From the NCBI GenBank assembly GCA_030641465.1, contig DAOWHK010000020.1:1-12266 (forward strand): a stretch of DNA of 12,266 nt, given 5' to 3'. The translations under genes and the position numbers were made by a program. A model generated the notes under the pieces. That model did no database searches, was not told the origin of the DNA, and saw nothing but the letters and a program-made list of their open reading frames with translations. Position 1 is the stretch's first letter. Every line of letters starts with the position of its first letter. Below, one piece after another: positions 6,441 through 12,266 of this stretch. Source of the stretch: Parachlamydiales bacterium. GTDB lineage: Bacteria > Chlamydiota > Chlamydiia > Chlamydiales > Simkaniaceae.

Positions 6441-7313
6441 ATGTCACATCAATTATATCGCCCTTCATCCCTACTTGCTTTTTTATCGGAAAATACTGTT
6501 TATCCAAAAAAGCATCTCTCACAAAATTTTTTGATCGATGGGAATATCATCAAAAAAATTATTCTGGCAGCTGCAGTAAAGCCAAATGATCTTATTGTCG
6601 AAATTGGTCCTGGCCCTGGCGTACTCACCGAAGCCCTGCTACAAAAAGGGGCAACGGTTATTGCTATTGAAAAAGATACACTATTTGCAAACAAGTTACA
6701 TCGACTTGCAGAAGATAGATCAAAACTGACAGTCTACTCCCAAGATATTCTCACTTTCCCTCTGGAGGAGACACTAAAGAATTATCCTGATAAGCAGGTT
6801 AAGGTTATCTCGAACCTCCCTTATCACCTTACCTCACCCATCATTGAGAAACTCATTCCTTTATATCAAATAATCTCCACCTTAACTCTTATGGTACAAA
6901 AAGAAGTTGGTAAACGGTGCACAGCTGAGGTAAATAGTAAAAATTATTCCTCCTTTCCTCTTTTTCTTCAGTATTACTCAACACCCAAATATTTATTTTC
7001 CGTGAGTGCTAGCTGCTTTCTTCCAAAACCAAAAGTAGACTCTGCAATTGTACAATTCACGCTTAAAGCGCCCATTGAAACGATGGACCCAAAGCACTTT
7101 TTCCTCATCACTCGAACCTCATTTCAAAATCGACGAAAAATGATCAAAGCCTCTTTAAGATCTCTATATCCAATAGAGCTCATTCAAAAAAATCTCCAAA
7201 TCATTGGATCCCATGGCAATGCCAGGCCGCAAGAATTATCATTTGCTCAGTTTATCCATTTCGCTTCTCTTTTTCTTGAAATAAGCCCTCCCGAACCAAA
7301 GGGCACAAACTAA
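6441..7313 (+). CDS. ksgA: KsgA/RsmA, 16S rRNA dimethyladenosine transferase
   Basis: SAM-dependent enzyme that dimethylates two adjacent adenosines (A1518 and A1519 in E. coli numbering) near the 3' end of 16S rRNA during late 30S assembly. At 290 residues it is slightly longer than E. coli KsgA (273). Motifs in order: HLSQNFLID (25-33), EIGPGPGVLTE SAM loop (54-64), IEKD (76-79), catalytic NLPYHLTSPI (125-134), LMVQKEVGKR (150-159), CFLPKPKVDSAIV (192-204) and SFQNRRKMI (227-235). No SD is visible 6 bases after the surA-like stop, so translation may depend on coupling. The last 24 codons overlap the 3' end of dacF on the other strand. With rsmB in the same block, two 16S methylases may be co-transcribed. 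Confidence 0.96.
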   Translation: MSHQLYRPSSLLAFLSENTVYPKKHLSQNFLIDGNIIKKIILAAAVKPNDLIVEIGPGPGVLTEALLQKGATVIAIEKDTLFANKLHRLAEDRSKLTVYSQDILTFPLEETLKNYPDKQVKVISNLPYHLTSPIIEKLIPLYQIISTLTLMVQKEVGKRCTAEVNSKNYSSFPLFLQYYSTPKYLFSVSASCFLPKPKVDSAIVQFTLKAPIETMDPKHFFLITRTSFQNRRKMIKASLRSLYPIELIQKNLQIIGSHGNARPQELSFAQFIHFASLFLEISPPEPKGTN

Positions 7314-8591
7314 AGCCGCAAGTACACTGTGTCCAGACCGCAGCTTTCTCTTCCAAAAGTTTTTTATCCGCTTCATAACTTTTGCTTGAACATCGGATGC
7401 AGCCTCTATTTCCACTTCTCTTAGCAACTTGTGGGTTTCATCAAAAACACAAACTTTGCCAACTATGTCATTTTTAGCAATTGGAGCATGAAGTTTATTC
7501 CACACTAGTTTCGTGAAAATTTGAGGCTCTTCTGATGGAAAATATTCAATGGATACATCGCGACTTACATGTGCAACAAGTGTTTTTACTCCCCCTACAA
7601 CTTCCTTTTGAAATTTCATATCACCCTTGCAAAATAACTGCCGAGAAATTTTAACTTCAGAAAAAGCTGCATCAAAAAGGCGAATTGCATCTTGATATCT
7701 TTCATTGGAATTTTTCCCACCAAGAAGTATGGCTATTAATTCACGATCATTTTTTTTGGCTACTGCAAATAAATTATAGCCAGCCGCTGAAGTATATCCC
7801 GTTTTCATTCCTGTTACCTTTGGATAATAAAAAACTCCTTCTTTAAGTAATTTACTACGTGGGGTAAGGATCATACTAGATTGCTTATTTGTAGTAGGCC
7901 TCTCATATTTCACAGTAGAGGTCGCTTTGCGAAAGAAAGGATTTTTTAAACTACATCTTGCCATGATGGCAAGATCTCTTGCGGTTGTCCTATGTGTTGG
8001 AATATGCAAACCGTGAGGATTAGTAAAATGCGTAGATTTACATCCAATTTTTTTCAAATATTCATTCAATTCTTCCATGAATTGATCAATACTCCCTGAG
8101 ATATGGTGCGCGAGGACATTTGCAGCATCATTGCCAGATGCAACCATTAATCCATAGAAAAGAGATTCAAAAGTGAGCTGTTCCCCTTGTCTTAAACTAA
8201 AATGCGTACCATCAGTTTCTAAAATATAGTAGGGCTTGGCATAATTATTATTTCTTTTGGTTTTAGGAGAAATTATTCTAAGACATTCTCGCGGCGCAAC
8301 GATCACTTCATCCATTGACCTTTCTTCCGATAATAAATAGCCCGCTGTTCCAACTTTGGTAAGGCTTGCTGGAAAGGCTAAATCATCTGCATTCTTTTGA
8401 TAAAGAATGGCTCCACTGTCAGCATTCATAAGTATTGCAGATTTTGCAAATGTCCGAACCTTCAATTCATCCGCGCATATAGAAAACGGAAGTACAAGAA
8501 TCAGCAATACCTGGGCAAGGGCTTTTATATAAAAAAGAAATATTCGAGACATGCGATAAATTATGACGCTAAAGATGAATTTTTTCCACAT
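7239..8591 (-). CDS. dacF: DacF-like D-alanyl-D-alanine carboxypeptidase
   Basis: Low-molecular-weight penicillin-binding protein that removes the terminal D-Ala of peptidoglycan stem peptides in the periplasm. At 450 residues all three active-site motifs are in order: SLTK (76-79, nucleophile Ser76), SGN (152-154) and KTG (263-265, in TGMKTGYTSAAGYN). A C-terminal beta domain occupies about 310-400. VLAALVCALWFGRAYF (423-438) followed by KKKR looks like a true membrane anchor. The ATG at 8591 has GAGG 10 bases upstream; Met14 at 8552 would leave a cleaner signal peptide (hydrophobic to FSICADE) but has no SD. The gene is not coupled to a neighbour and has its own promoter candidate. Its last 24 codons overlap ksgA antisense. 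Dac type is assigned partly by synteny with CT551. Confidence 0.93.
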   Translation of the reverse strand: MWKKFIFSVIIYRMSRIFLFYIKALAQVLLILVLPFSICADELKVRTFAKSAILMNADSGAILYQKNADDLAFPASLTKVGTAGYLLSEERSMDEVIVAPRECLRIISPKTKRNNNYAKPYYILETDGTHFSLRQGEQLTFESLFYGLMVASGNDAANVLAHHISGSIDQFMEELNEYLKKIGCKSTHFTNPHGLHIPTHRTTARDLAIMARCSLKNPFFRKATSTVKYERPTTNKQSSMILTPRSKLLKEGVFYYPKVTGMKTGYTSAAGYNLFAVAKKNDRELIAILLGGKNSNERYQDAIRLFDAAFSEVKISRQLFCKGDMKFQKEVVGGVKTLVAHVSRDVSIEYFPSEEPQIFTKLVWNKLHAPIAKNDIVGKVCVFDETHKLLREVEIEAASDVQAKVMKRIKNFWKRKLRSGHSVLAALVCALWFGRAYFKKKRSEMDKLSK

Positions 8592-8649
8592 TTTTGAATT
8601 GCCTCTGAAATAAAAAACAAAACAGTTCTTTAAATAAAATAATGACCCA

Positions 8650-8678
8650 ATTATTACAAAAATATACTAGTAATTCAA
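8650..8678 (-). promoter_or_regulatory. Candidate promoter for dacF
   Basis: Leftward, TTGAAT (8673-8678, 4/6 to the -35 consensus) and AATAAT (8650-8655, 5/6 to the -10 consensus) are separated by the optimal 17 bases. Transcription would start near 8643 with a leader of about 50 bases. The rest of 8592-8753 shows nothing I can name beyond AT-rich spacer. Confidence 0.45.
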
Positions 8679-8753
8679 TCCTTGTTCATTATTTCGAGGA
8701 TAACCTCTTGAAAGCGAGAGAACCTACAACGTTATTCTGAACTCTTTTTATGA

Positions 8754-8867
8754 TTGAATATTAGTAATTTAAGTATAGCAGAAGGAGGAGAGGCTCAAGA
8801 AAGAATTTTAGAGCGACTCTCACAACCATCTACCCAGGATATAGAGGATGAATCCCAATCAGCTTGA
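8754..8867 (+). pseudogene. 37-codon open frame with protein-like composition, possibly a remnant
   Basis: Starting at TTG 8754, directly after a TGA, this frame reads to a TGA at 8865-8867 and overlaps the next gene by 20 bases in another frame. Its middle, AEGGEAQERILERLSQ, looks like an acidic amphipathic helix rather than translated spacer, and an Asp/Glu/Ser-rich tail follows. There is no SD before the TTG. An ATG at 8750 would enter this frame if one base were missing, so an indel or a lost N-terminal exon of the next gene is possible. The strong SD-like GAAGGAGG at 8781-8788 is not followed by a start codon and is explained if it encodes Glu-Gly-Gly. It could equally be a chance frame. 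Confidence 0.3.
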
Positions 8868-9291
8868 CGAAACGTTTAATGAATTTGCATCAAATATTGC
8901 AGGTTGGATTCCTGAAGGAATAATTGAAGTCAATATGGAACTTCTAGAAGAACTAGGACTATTACAAGGGTCAAAGCTTGAGGAGGATATCTCCCCTGAT
9001 CAACTTCCACACTATTTCCATGTCATTGAGACTTCAGAGAAAGTCACTCTTTTCAATCATCAATTCGTTGTGTGGATTGTCCCAAAATCCCTTGAAGATA
9101 CTTCCACAACTTTAGTGTTTATTGCTTTACTTACATCAAAAAAACCTCATCTTGAAATAGTATTTTCCACAGGAGGAGTTTACAACACACCAAAATATGT
9201 ATTAAAAATACTTCGACATTATCTTACAGAAGTTATTGATACCGAAGAGGCTATTTCATCAATTGAAAAAAACCCAAAGAGCAACTCATAA
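8848..9291 (+). CDS. Small acidic conserved-position hypothetical protein
   Basis: I do not recognise this 147-residue protein by sequence. Its place between dacF and rsbW matches the hypothetical CT550 of Chlamydia trachomatis as I recall it. It has no signal peptide or membrane segment and is acidic (22 Asp/Glu against 10 Lys/Arg). An N-terminal helical part (to about 40) is followed by alternating strands (HYFHVIETSEKVTLF, HQFVVWIVPK, TTLVFIALL, HLEIVFSTGG) and a C-terminal helix near 117-130. Size, charge and alpha-beta outline recall type III secretion chaperones, but no motif supports that. The ATG has AGGA 8 bases upstream. Its stop overlaps the convergent rsbW stop by 6 bases. It is likely a real gene of unknown function. 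Confidence 0.75.
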   Translation: MNPNQLDETFNEFASNIAGWIPEGIIEVNMELLEELGLLQGSKLEEDISPDQLPHYFHVIETSEKVTLFNHQFVVWIVPKSLEDTSTTLVFIALLTSKKPHLEIVFSTGGVYNTPKYVLKILRHYLTEVIDTEEAISSIEKNPKSNS

Positions 9292-9696
9292 CATCCTCTT
9301 CTTTAAACTAAGAATATTTTCATTACCTATTCTTTGATAATGCAACTCATCCATAAATTTATGGATGAGCAAAATTCCAAGCCCCCCTTCTTTTCTCTTT
9401 TCAAGTGATGCTAGTTTGTCAATTGCAAGATTTTGAATAAGTGGATTAAAGGGAATTCCTTGATCAACAAGAGTCCATTCAGCTGATCCGTCAATCTCTA
9501 TAGAAAATGTAATTGTAATATTTCCTAAATGTGTTCCATATGCATAGTGAATAATATTTACGAGGGCTTCTTCAAGTGCAATTTCTATCTTTCTTGAATC
9601 TTTAGAAGAAAATGTGGTGTTTCTTAAGTGTTTTTTTATCCACTGCAGCATTTTTGATAAATGTCCTAAATCTGCAACAAAATCAGCCGATTCCAT
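9286..9696 (-). CDS. rsbW: RsbW-type anti-sigma factor / serine kinase
   Basis: A 136-residue GHKL-fold ATPase. In partner-switch systems such proteins bind a sigma factor or other target and phosphorylate an RsbV-type antagonist on Ser/Thr. The N-box is EEALVNIIHYAY (42-53) with Glu43 and Asn47, the G1 box is VDQGIPFNP (77-85) with Asp78 and Gly80, and the G2 loop is EGGLGILLIHKF (103-114). These are all the ATP-binding elements, so an active kinase is expected. AGGGG lies 4-5 bases before the ATG. It begins 14 bases after the LptE-like stop and is last in the leftward block. No rsbV or rsbU is in the window; in Chlamydia these are also scattered. The real target cannot be told from sequence. 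Confidence 0.88.
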   Translation of the reverse strand: MESADFVADLGHLSKMLQWIKKHLRNTTFSSKDSRKIEIALEEALVNIIHYAYGTHLGNITITFSIEIDGSAEWTLVDQGIPFNPLIQNLAIDKLASLEKRKEGGLGILLIHKFMDELHYQRIGNENILSLKKRML

Positions 9697-9710
9697 ATTA
9701 CCCCTGATAA

Positions 9711-10310
9711 TTAGCGGTTTATTAAATGGTTAAACCTCAGTCCATTAGCAATCTTTCTCCCTATTTTATTATAAAGAGGCGTAGATGCTGCGTCTGATGC
9801 ACCTTCTTTAGAGTCCAATTGACCAAGGGAAAAATTCAGCACAGACTCTCTTACTCCTTTTTTGTTGATAAAAGCAACATCATGAATGGAGTCTGAATCA
9901 ACAAAATCAAAAGCTTCACTTGCAGAAATGATTGTATAAGGGAGAGTAAGCTCGTTTGTTTGGGTATTTAGGAGACGAAGACCCACTGTTATTTCTTTCC
10001 GTCCTTCACTTGGCCTTAAACGATTAAAAAGCTTTTGGGAAGTAGGGTGTCGATCATACTGATATCCAATTTGTTCATTTCGATCTGAAATCATATCCAC
10101 TTCAAGGACATAATCTCCACCATCTGCTACATAGCGATAATCACCAGAAAGAGTGATTTGGTGAATGATGGCTTCAGTAAGCTTACCATTTAGGTCCCCT
10201 TTTACAAACGGAATAGAAATTGACATTGCACTCTCTTGAGAATGGTCATGGGATGCAATATGATATCCACATGAAGTGAGCGCAAGTAAAAAAAAAAATC
10301 CTTTAATCAT
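9711..10310 (-). CDS. LptE-like outer-membrane lipoprotein
   Basis: A 199-residue predicted lipoprotein. The short signal MIKGFFFLLALTSC ends in a lipobox with Cys14, followed by GYH, as in many LptE proteins (CGYH or CGFH after cleavage). The rest has alternating strands and a helical segment near LNGKLTEAIIHQI, compatible with the LptE fold, in which the protein plugs the LptD barrel to insert lipopolysaccharide. Position matches CT548 as I recall it. Its ATG overlaps the stop of the BamD-like gene by 8 bases (ATGATTAA) and has no SD, indicating translational coupling. As a lipoprotein it would be a substrate of the Lnt encoded in the same window. LptE similarity is weak at sequence level, so another lipoprotein role remains possible. 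Confidence 0.65.
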   Translation of the reverse strand: MIKGFFFLLALTSCGYHIASHDHSQESAMSISIPFVKGDLNGKLTEAIIHQITLSGDYRYVADGGDYVLEVDMISDRNEQIGYQYDRHPTSQKLFNRLRPSEGRKEITVGLRLLNTQTNELTLPYTIISASEAFDFVDSDSIHDVAFINKKGVRESVLNFSLGQLDSKEGASDAASTPLYNKIGRKIANGLRFNHLINR

Positions 10311-11304
10311 CTAGGCTATCGGCAATAATTACTGGTGTCTTTTCCGTTTCTATTTTCTCCGCTTTAGAGTTGAATGTGAACGAAAGTGTTTTTAAACGTT
10401 TGCGCGACTTAATGGCAAAGGATGTTTCAGGATAATTATCAATAATGTTTGTATAATAGATTGCTGCAGCATTGGCTTTTTTTGTCCGTTTATAAAATTC
10501 ACCAATCTCATAAAGCTCTTTTGCCAAGTTTTCTTTAATTTTTAATACAATTTGCTCCGCATCTTCAAGGCGCTGCTCGCTAGGAAAATGTTTTCGGAAT
10601 TTCCGTAAATTGATTTCAGCAAGATCAAGCAGGGTTGGATCTGCAAACTCTTTCTTGCAACGCTGCTCATACACTTCTGTAATCCCTAAATAAGAATTAG
10701 GTGCAAGCGCATGTTTTGGAAACCTGCGAATTAATGTCTGATATGCATCCACACTTTCCTTGTAATCTTCAAAAGAATATAATAGCTTGCCTTTTTGATA
10801 GAGTGATCTAGCTGCCAAATCATGCCGAGGCAAAGTGGTAATGACTTCATCATAAATCTTTACTGCGTCATCTTGCGCTCTTGCCCACTTTGGAAGTCCT
10901 TTAACTCCCATAATATGTTTCCTAGCTCCATTGCTATAACACTCTGCAATTTTGAATTTATATTCGATTGCGTCTTCAAAATATTTAGGGCTTGATTCTT
11001 CTTTTAAATAGAGGGTAAATTGCTCGTCAGCTATCTCTAATTTTTTTCGATAAAAATAGCCTACTCCTAAATAATATTTTGCAGCAGATGTAAATGGCGA
11101 TGAGGGATTAGACGCAATCAATTGCCTGCAACTTTCAATAAGTCTGGACCACTCACCCTTATGATGAGCATTTAGAATCGCATGATATTGGTCTTGCACA
11201 GGAAGCTCGTAATACTTCGCTTTTGAGTTTTTTTCTTTCGCACACAATGAAGAATTAAGAAAAACCCCTGAAATTGCAATTAATACTACACAAATATATT
11301 TCAT
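10303..11304 (-). CDS. BamD/YfiO-like TPR protein
   Basis: Secreted 333-residue protein made of tetratricopeptide-type helix pairs. From the chosen start the repeats are seen around 37-66, 74-103, 142-160, 167-196, 201-223 and 264-304. The last pair, IGEFYKRTKKANAAAIYYTN then NYPETS, closely resembles the final repeat of BamD (ComL/YfiO), the helper lipoprotein of the BAM complex that inserts outer-membrane proteins. I chose the ATG at 11304 because AAAGGA lies 7 bases upstream and a standard signal peptide follows; a frame open from 11355 would run into dnaE. Cys21 follows NSSL, a poor lipobox (Leu at -1), so cleavage as an ordinary signal peptide after SLCA is also possible. It lies 25 bases after dnaE and overlaps the LptE-like gene. 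Matches CT547 by position, from memory. Confidence 0.72.
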   Translation of the reverse strand: MKYICVVLIAISGVFLNSSLCAKEKNSKAKYYELPVQDQYHAILNAHHKGEWSRLIESCRQLIASNPSSPFTSAAKYYLGVGYFYRKKLEIADEQFTLYLKEESSPKYFEDAIEYKFKIAECYSNGARKHIMGVKGLPKWARAQDDAVKIYDEVITTLPRHDLAARSLYQKGKLLYSFEDYKESVDAYQTLIRRFPKHALAPNSYLGITEVYEQRCKKEFADPTLLDLAEINLRKFRKHFPSEQRLEDAEQIVLKIKENLAKELYEIGEFYKRTKKANAAAIYYTNIIDNYPETSFAIKSRKRLKTLSFTFNSKAEKIETEKTPVIIADSLDD

Positions 11305-11329
11305 TTTTATTTCCTTTAAAAGAAGTAAT

Positions 11330-12266
11330 TTAGTTAATACTACCTTTATTGTCAATGAGTTGATGTTTTATCATAAAGGGCAAACCACGAAGTAGTCCTT
11401 CAAACTCTTGATCAAGGCGAATGCCCCATTCAGATTGAATATGCATACTTCCAACTGGTTGATTTTCTGCAATAAATTCTATATGAACTGCAGTATTTCC
11501 TGAAAATTTATAAAAAACTTTTTTTAAATAAAGAATGTGACTTAAGTTAATCTTTTCAATATCTACTGAGATAAGAAGTTTTACAAGCTGCTCTTTTTCC
11601 CGTCTTTGATCCTCAAACGAGACTTGATTCGCCTCTTTAACCATTTTTTTCTCTCTCATTTTATCAGATTTGGCTTGTTTTTTTGCGAGAGTAAACGCTT
11701 CATCGCACTCTTTAAGATTCTCTTCTTCTGTTAAAGCTAAATCTTCAAGATAGCGCGCTCTTAGTTTAACCTCTTCATCCTCTTTTTCTATTTGCACAAC
11801 GCCATAAAGTAGCTGATTTTCATTAAATAGATGACTTTTTTCTTCATACATACTCGGCCATACTGGCAATTCAAAACGTTGTATGCCATCACTAATCACG
11901 AGTATTGCAAACTTTCTTTGACTTTTGGATGTAATTCTAATACGAACACTCTCAATAATAAAAACTACTTTACATACACTTTGATGGTCAAGCGAGGCAA
12001 ACAGCTCAAATGCTGTACATCCAAGTTTCTTAATCAGGTCTCCAAATTCTTCCATTGGGTGACCTGTAAGATAAAACCCAAGAAGTTCTTTTTCCCTTTT
12101 TAACATCGATTGTTTAGAAAGCACGAGCGTTGTTTCTGGCGGCTTGAGGTCTTTCGTTTCTTCATTGTTTACAGATGCAAACAAATCTAAGACCCCTTTA
12201 GACTTTTCTTTTTGTTCGCTTGCTGCAGTATGAAAAAGGGGGTCTAAATTTTCTTGAAGAGAAGCT
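11330..12266 (-). CDS. dnaE: DnaE, DNA polymerase III alpha subunit (C-terminal 311 residues)
   Basis: Replicative polymerase subunit; only the C-terminal 311 residues lie here and the frame is open to the right edge, so the start is outside. Residues are numbered from the edge. GVLDLF (24-29) lies where E. coli has the internal clamp-binding QADMF, with the Gln missing. KELLGFYLTGHP (59-70) is the strongly conserved DnaE segment after it. An OB-fold domain runs about 98-178 (VCKVVFIIESVRIRI, AILVISDGIQRFELPVWPSMY, LLYGVVQIEKED). A Lys/Glu-rich linker (180-228) leads to a terminal alpha-beta domain, the region that contacts tau in E. coli. It heads the leftward block with the BamD-like gene 25 bases downstream. 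Synteny with CT545 fits. Confidence 0.95.
   Translation of the reverse strand, partial: ASLQENLDPLFHTAASEQKEKSKGVLDLFASVNNEETKDLKPPETTLVLSKQSMLKREKELLGFYLTGHPMEEFGDLIKKLGCTAFELFASLDHQSVCKVVFIIESVRIRITSKSQRKFAILVISDGIQRFELPVWPSMYEEKSHLFNENQLLYGVVQIEKEDEEVKLRARYLEDLALTEEENLKECDEAFTLAKKQAKSDKMREKKMVKEANQVSFEDQRREKEQLVKLLISVDIEKINLSHILYLKKVFYKFSGNTAVHIEFIAENQPVGSMHIQSEWGIRLDQEFEGLLRGLPFMIKHQLIDNKGSIN

Noticed and set aside
7312..7347. Imperfect stem-loop just after the ksgA stop (AAAGC.GC with GC.GCTTT)
   Set aside because: One mismatch, a 20-base loop and only a broken T/C tail, all within dacF coding sequence. Too weak to call a terminator.
8638..8655. AATAAT-GACCCA-ATTATT inverted repeat upstream of dacF
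   Set aside because: The arms are only six A/T bases and one arm coincides with the -10 candidate, so it is expected by chance in this DNA.
8708..8736. Rightward promoter TTGAAA, 17 bases, GTTATT before the small acidic gene
   Set aside because: The -10 box matches the consensus at only three of six positions, too weak to list.
9266..9300. Leftward 5-bp stem followed by seven Ts after rsbW
   Set aside because: The AAGAG/CTCTT stem has a 14-base loop and four bases separate it from the T run. The region is coding for the convergent gene, so it may be chance.
11305..11355. Upstream start for the BamD-like gene at 11355
   Set aside because: It would overlap dnaE and put 17 residues before a normal signal peptide. 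The ATG at 11304 has a well-spaced AAAGGA.

Overview
The window looks like chromosomal DNA of a member of the Chlamydiae, most likely an environmental (amoeba- or arthropod-associated) chlamydia. It is AT-rich and densely packed. Two gene blocks follow the order I recall for Chlamydia trachomatis: lnt-lpxC-fabZ-lpxA (CT534 to CT531) and dnaE - BamD-like - LptE-like - rsbW - hypothetical - dacF - rsmB (around CT545 to CT553). Inserted between dacF and rsmB is a surA-like/ksgA pair (CT355/CT354 in my recollection). No mobile element, tRNA, rRNA or CRISPR array is visible. The CT comparisons come from memory; no search was run.

Layout. 1-4060 is a leftward block: doxX-like, lnt, lpxC, fabZ and the start of lpxA, which runs off the left edge. 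Its genes make lipid A and finish lipoproteins. lpxC has its own 194-base upstream region with a promoter candidate and two possible leader peptides. 4061-4187 is a divergent control region with back-to-back promoter candidates and a perfect 17-base dyad. 4188-7313 is a rightward block, rsmB - surA-like - ksgA, which pairs two 16S rRNA methyltransferases with a periplasmic chaperone. 7239-8591 is leftward dacF, whose 3' end overlaps the 3' end of ksgA by 75 bases. 8592-8847 has no confident gene; it holds a dacF promoter candidate and a 37-codon open frame. 8848-9291 is a small acidic protein of unknown function. 9286-12266 is a leftward block, dnaE (5' end missing) - BamD-like - LptE-like - rsbW.

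The theme is envelope construction. LpxA, LpxC and FabZ feed lipid A and fatty acid synthesis. An LptE-like lipoprotein would help place lipopolysaccharide in the outer membrane, and Lnt would N-acylate lipoproteins such as it. SurA-like and BamD-like proteins would serve outer-membrane protein assembly, and DacF trims peptidoglycan. Ribosome maturation (RsmB, KsgA), replication (DnaE) and a partner-switch kinase (RsbW) are interleaved. I see no clearly new multi-gene system. The most unusual items are the lpxC leader, the doxX/rsmB divergent region with a possible leaderless rsmB transcript, the ksgA/dacF overlap and the unexplained frame before the hypothetical gene.
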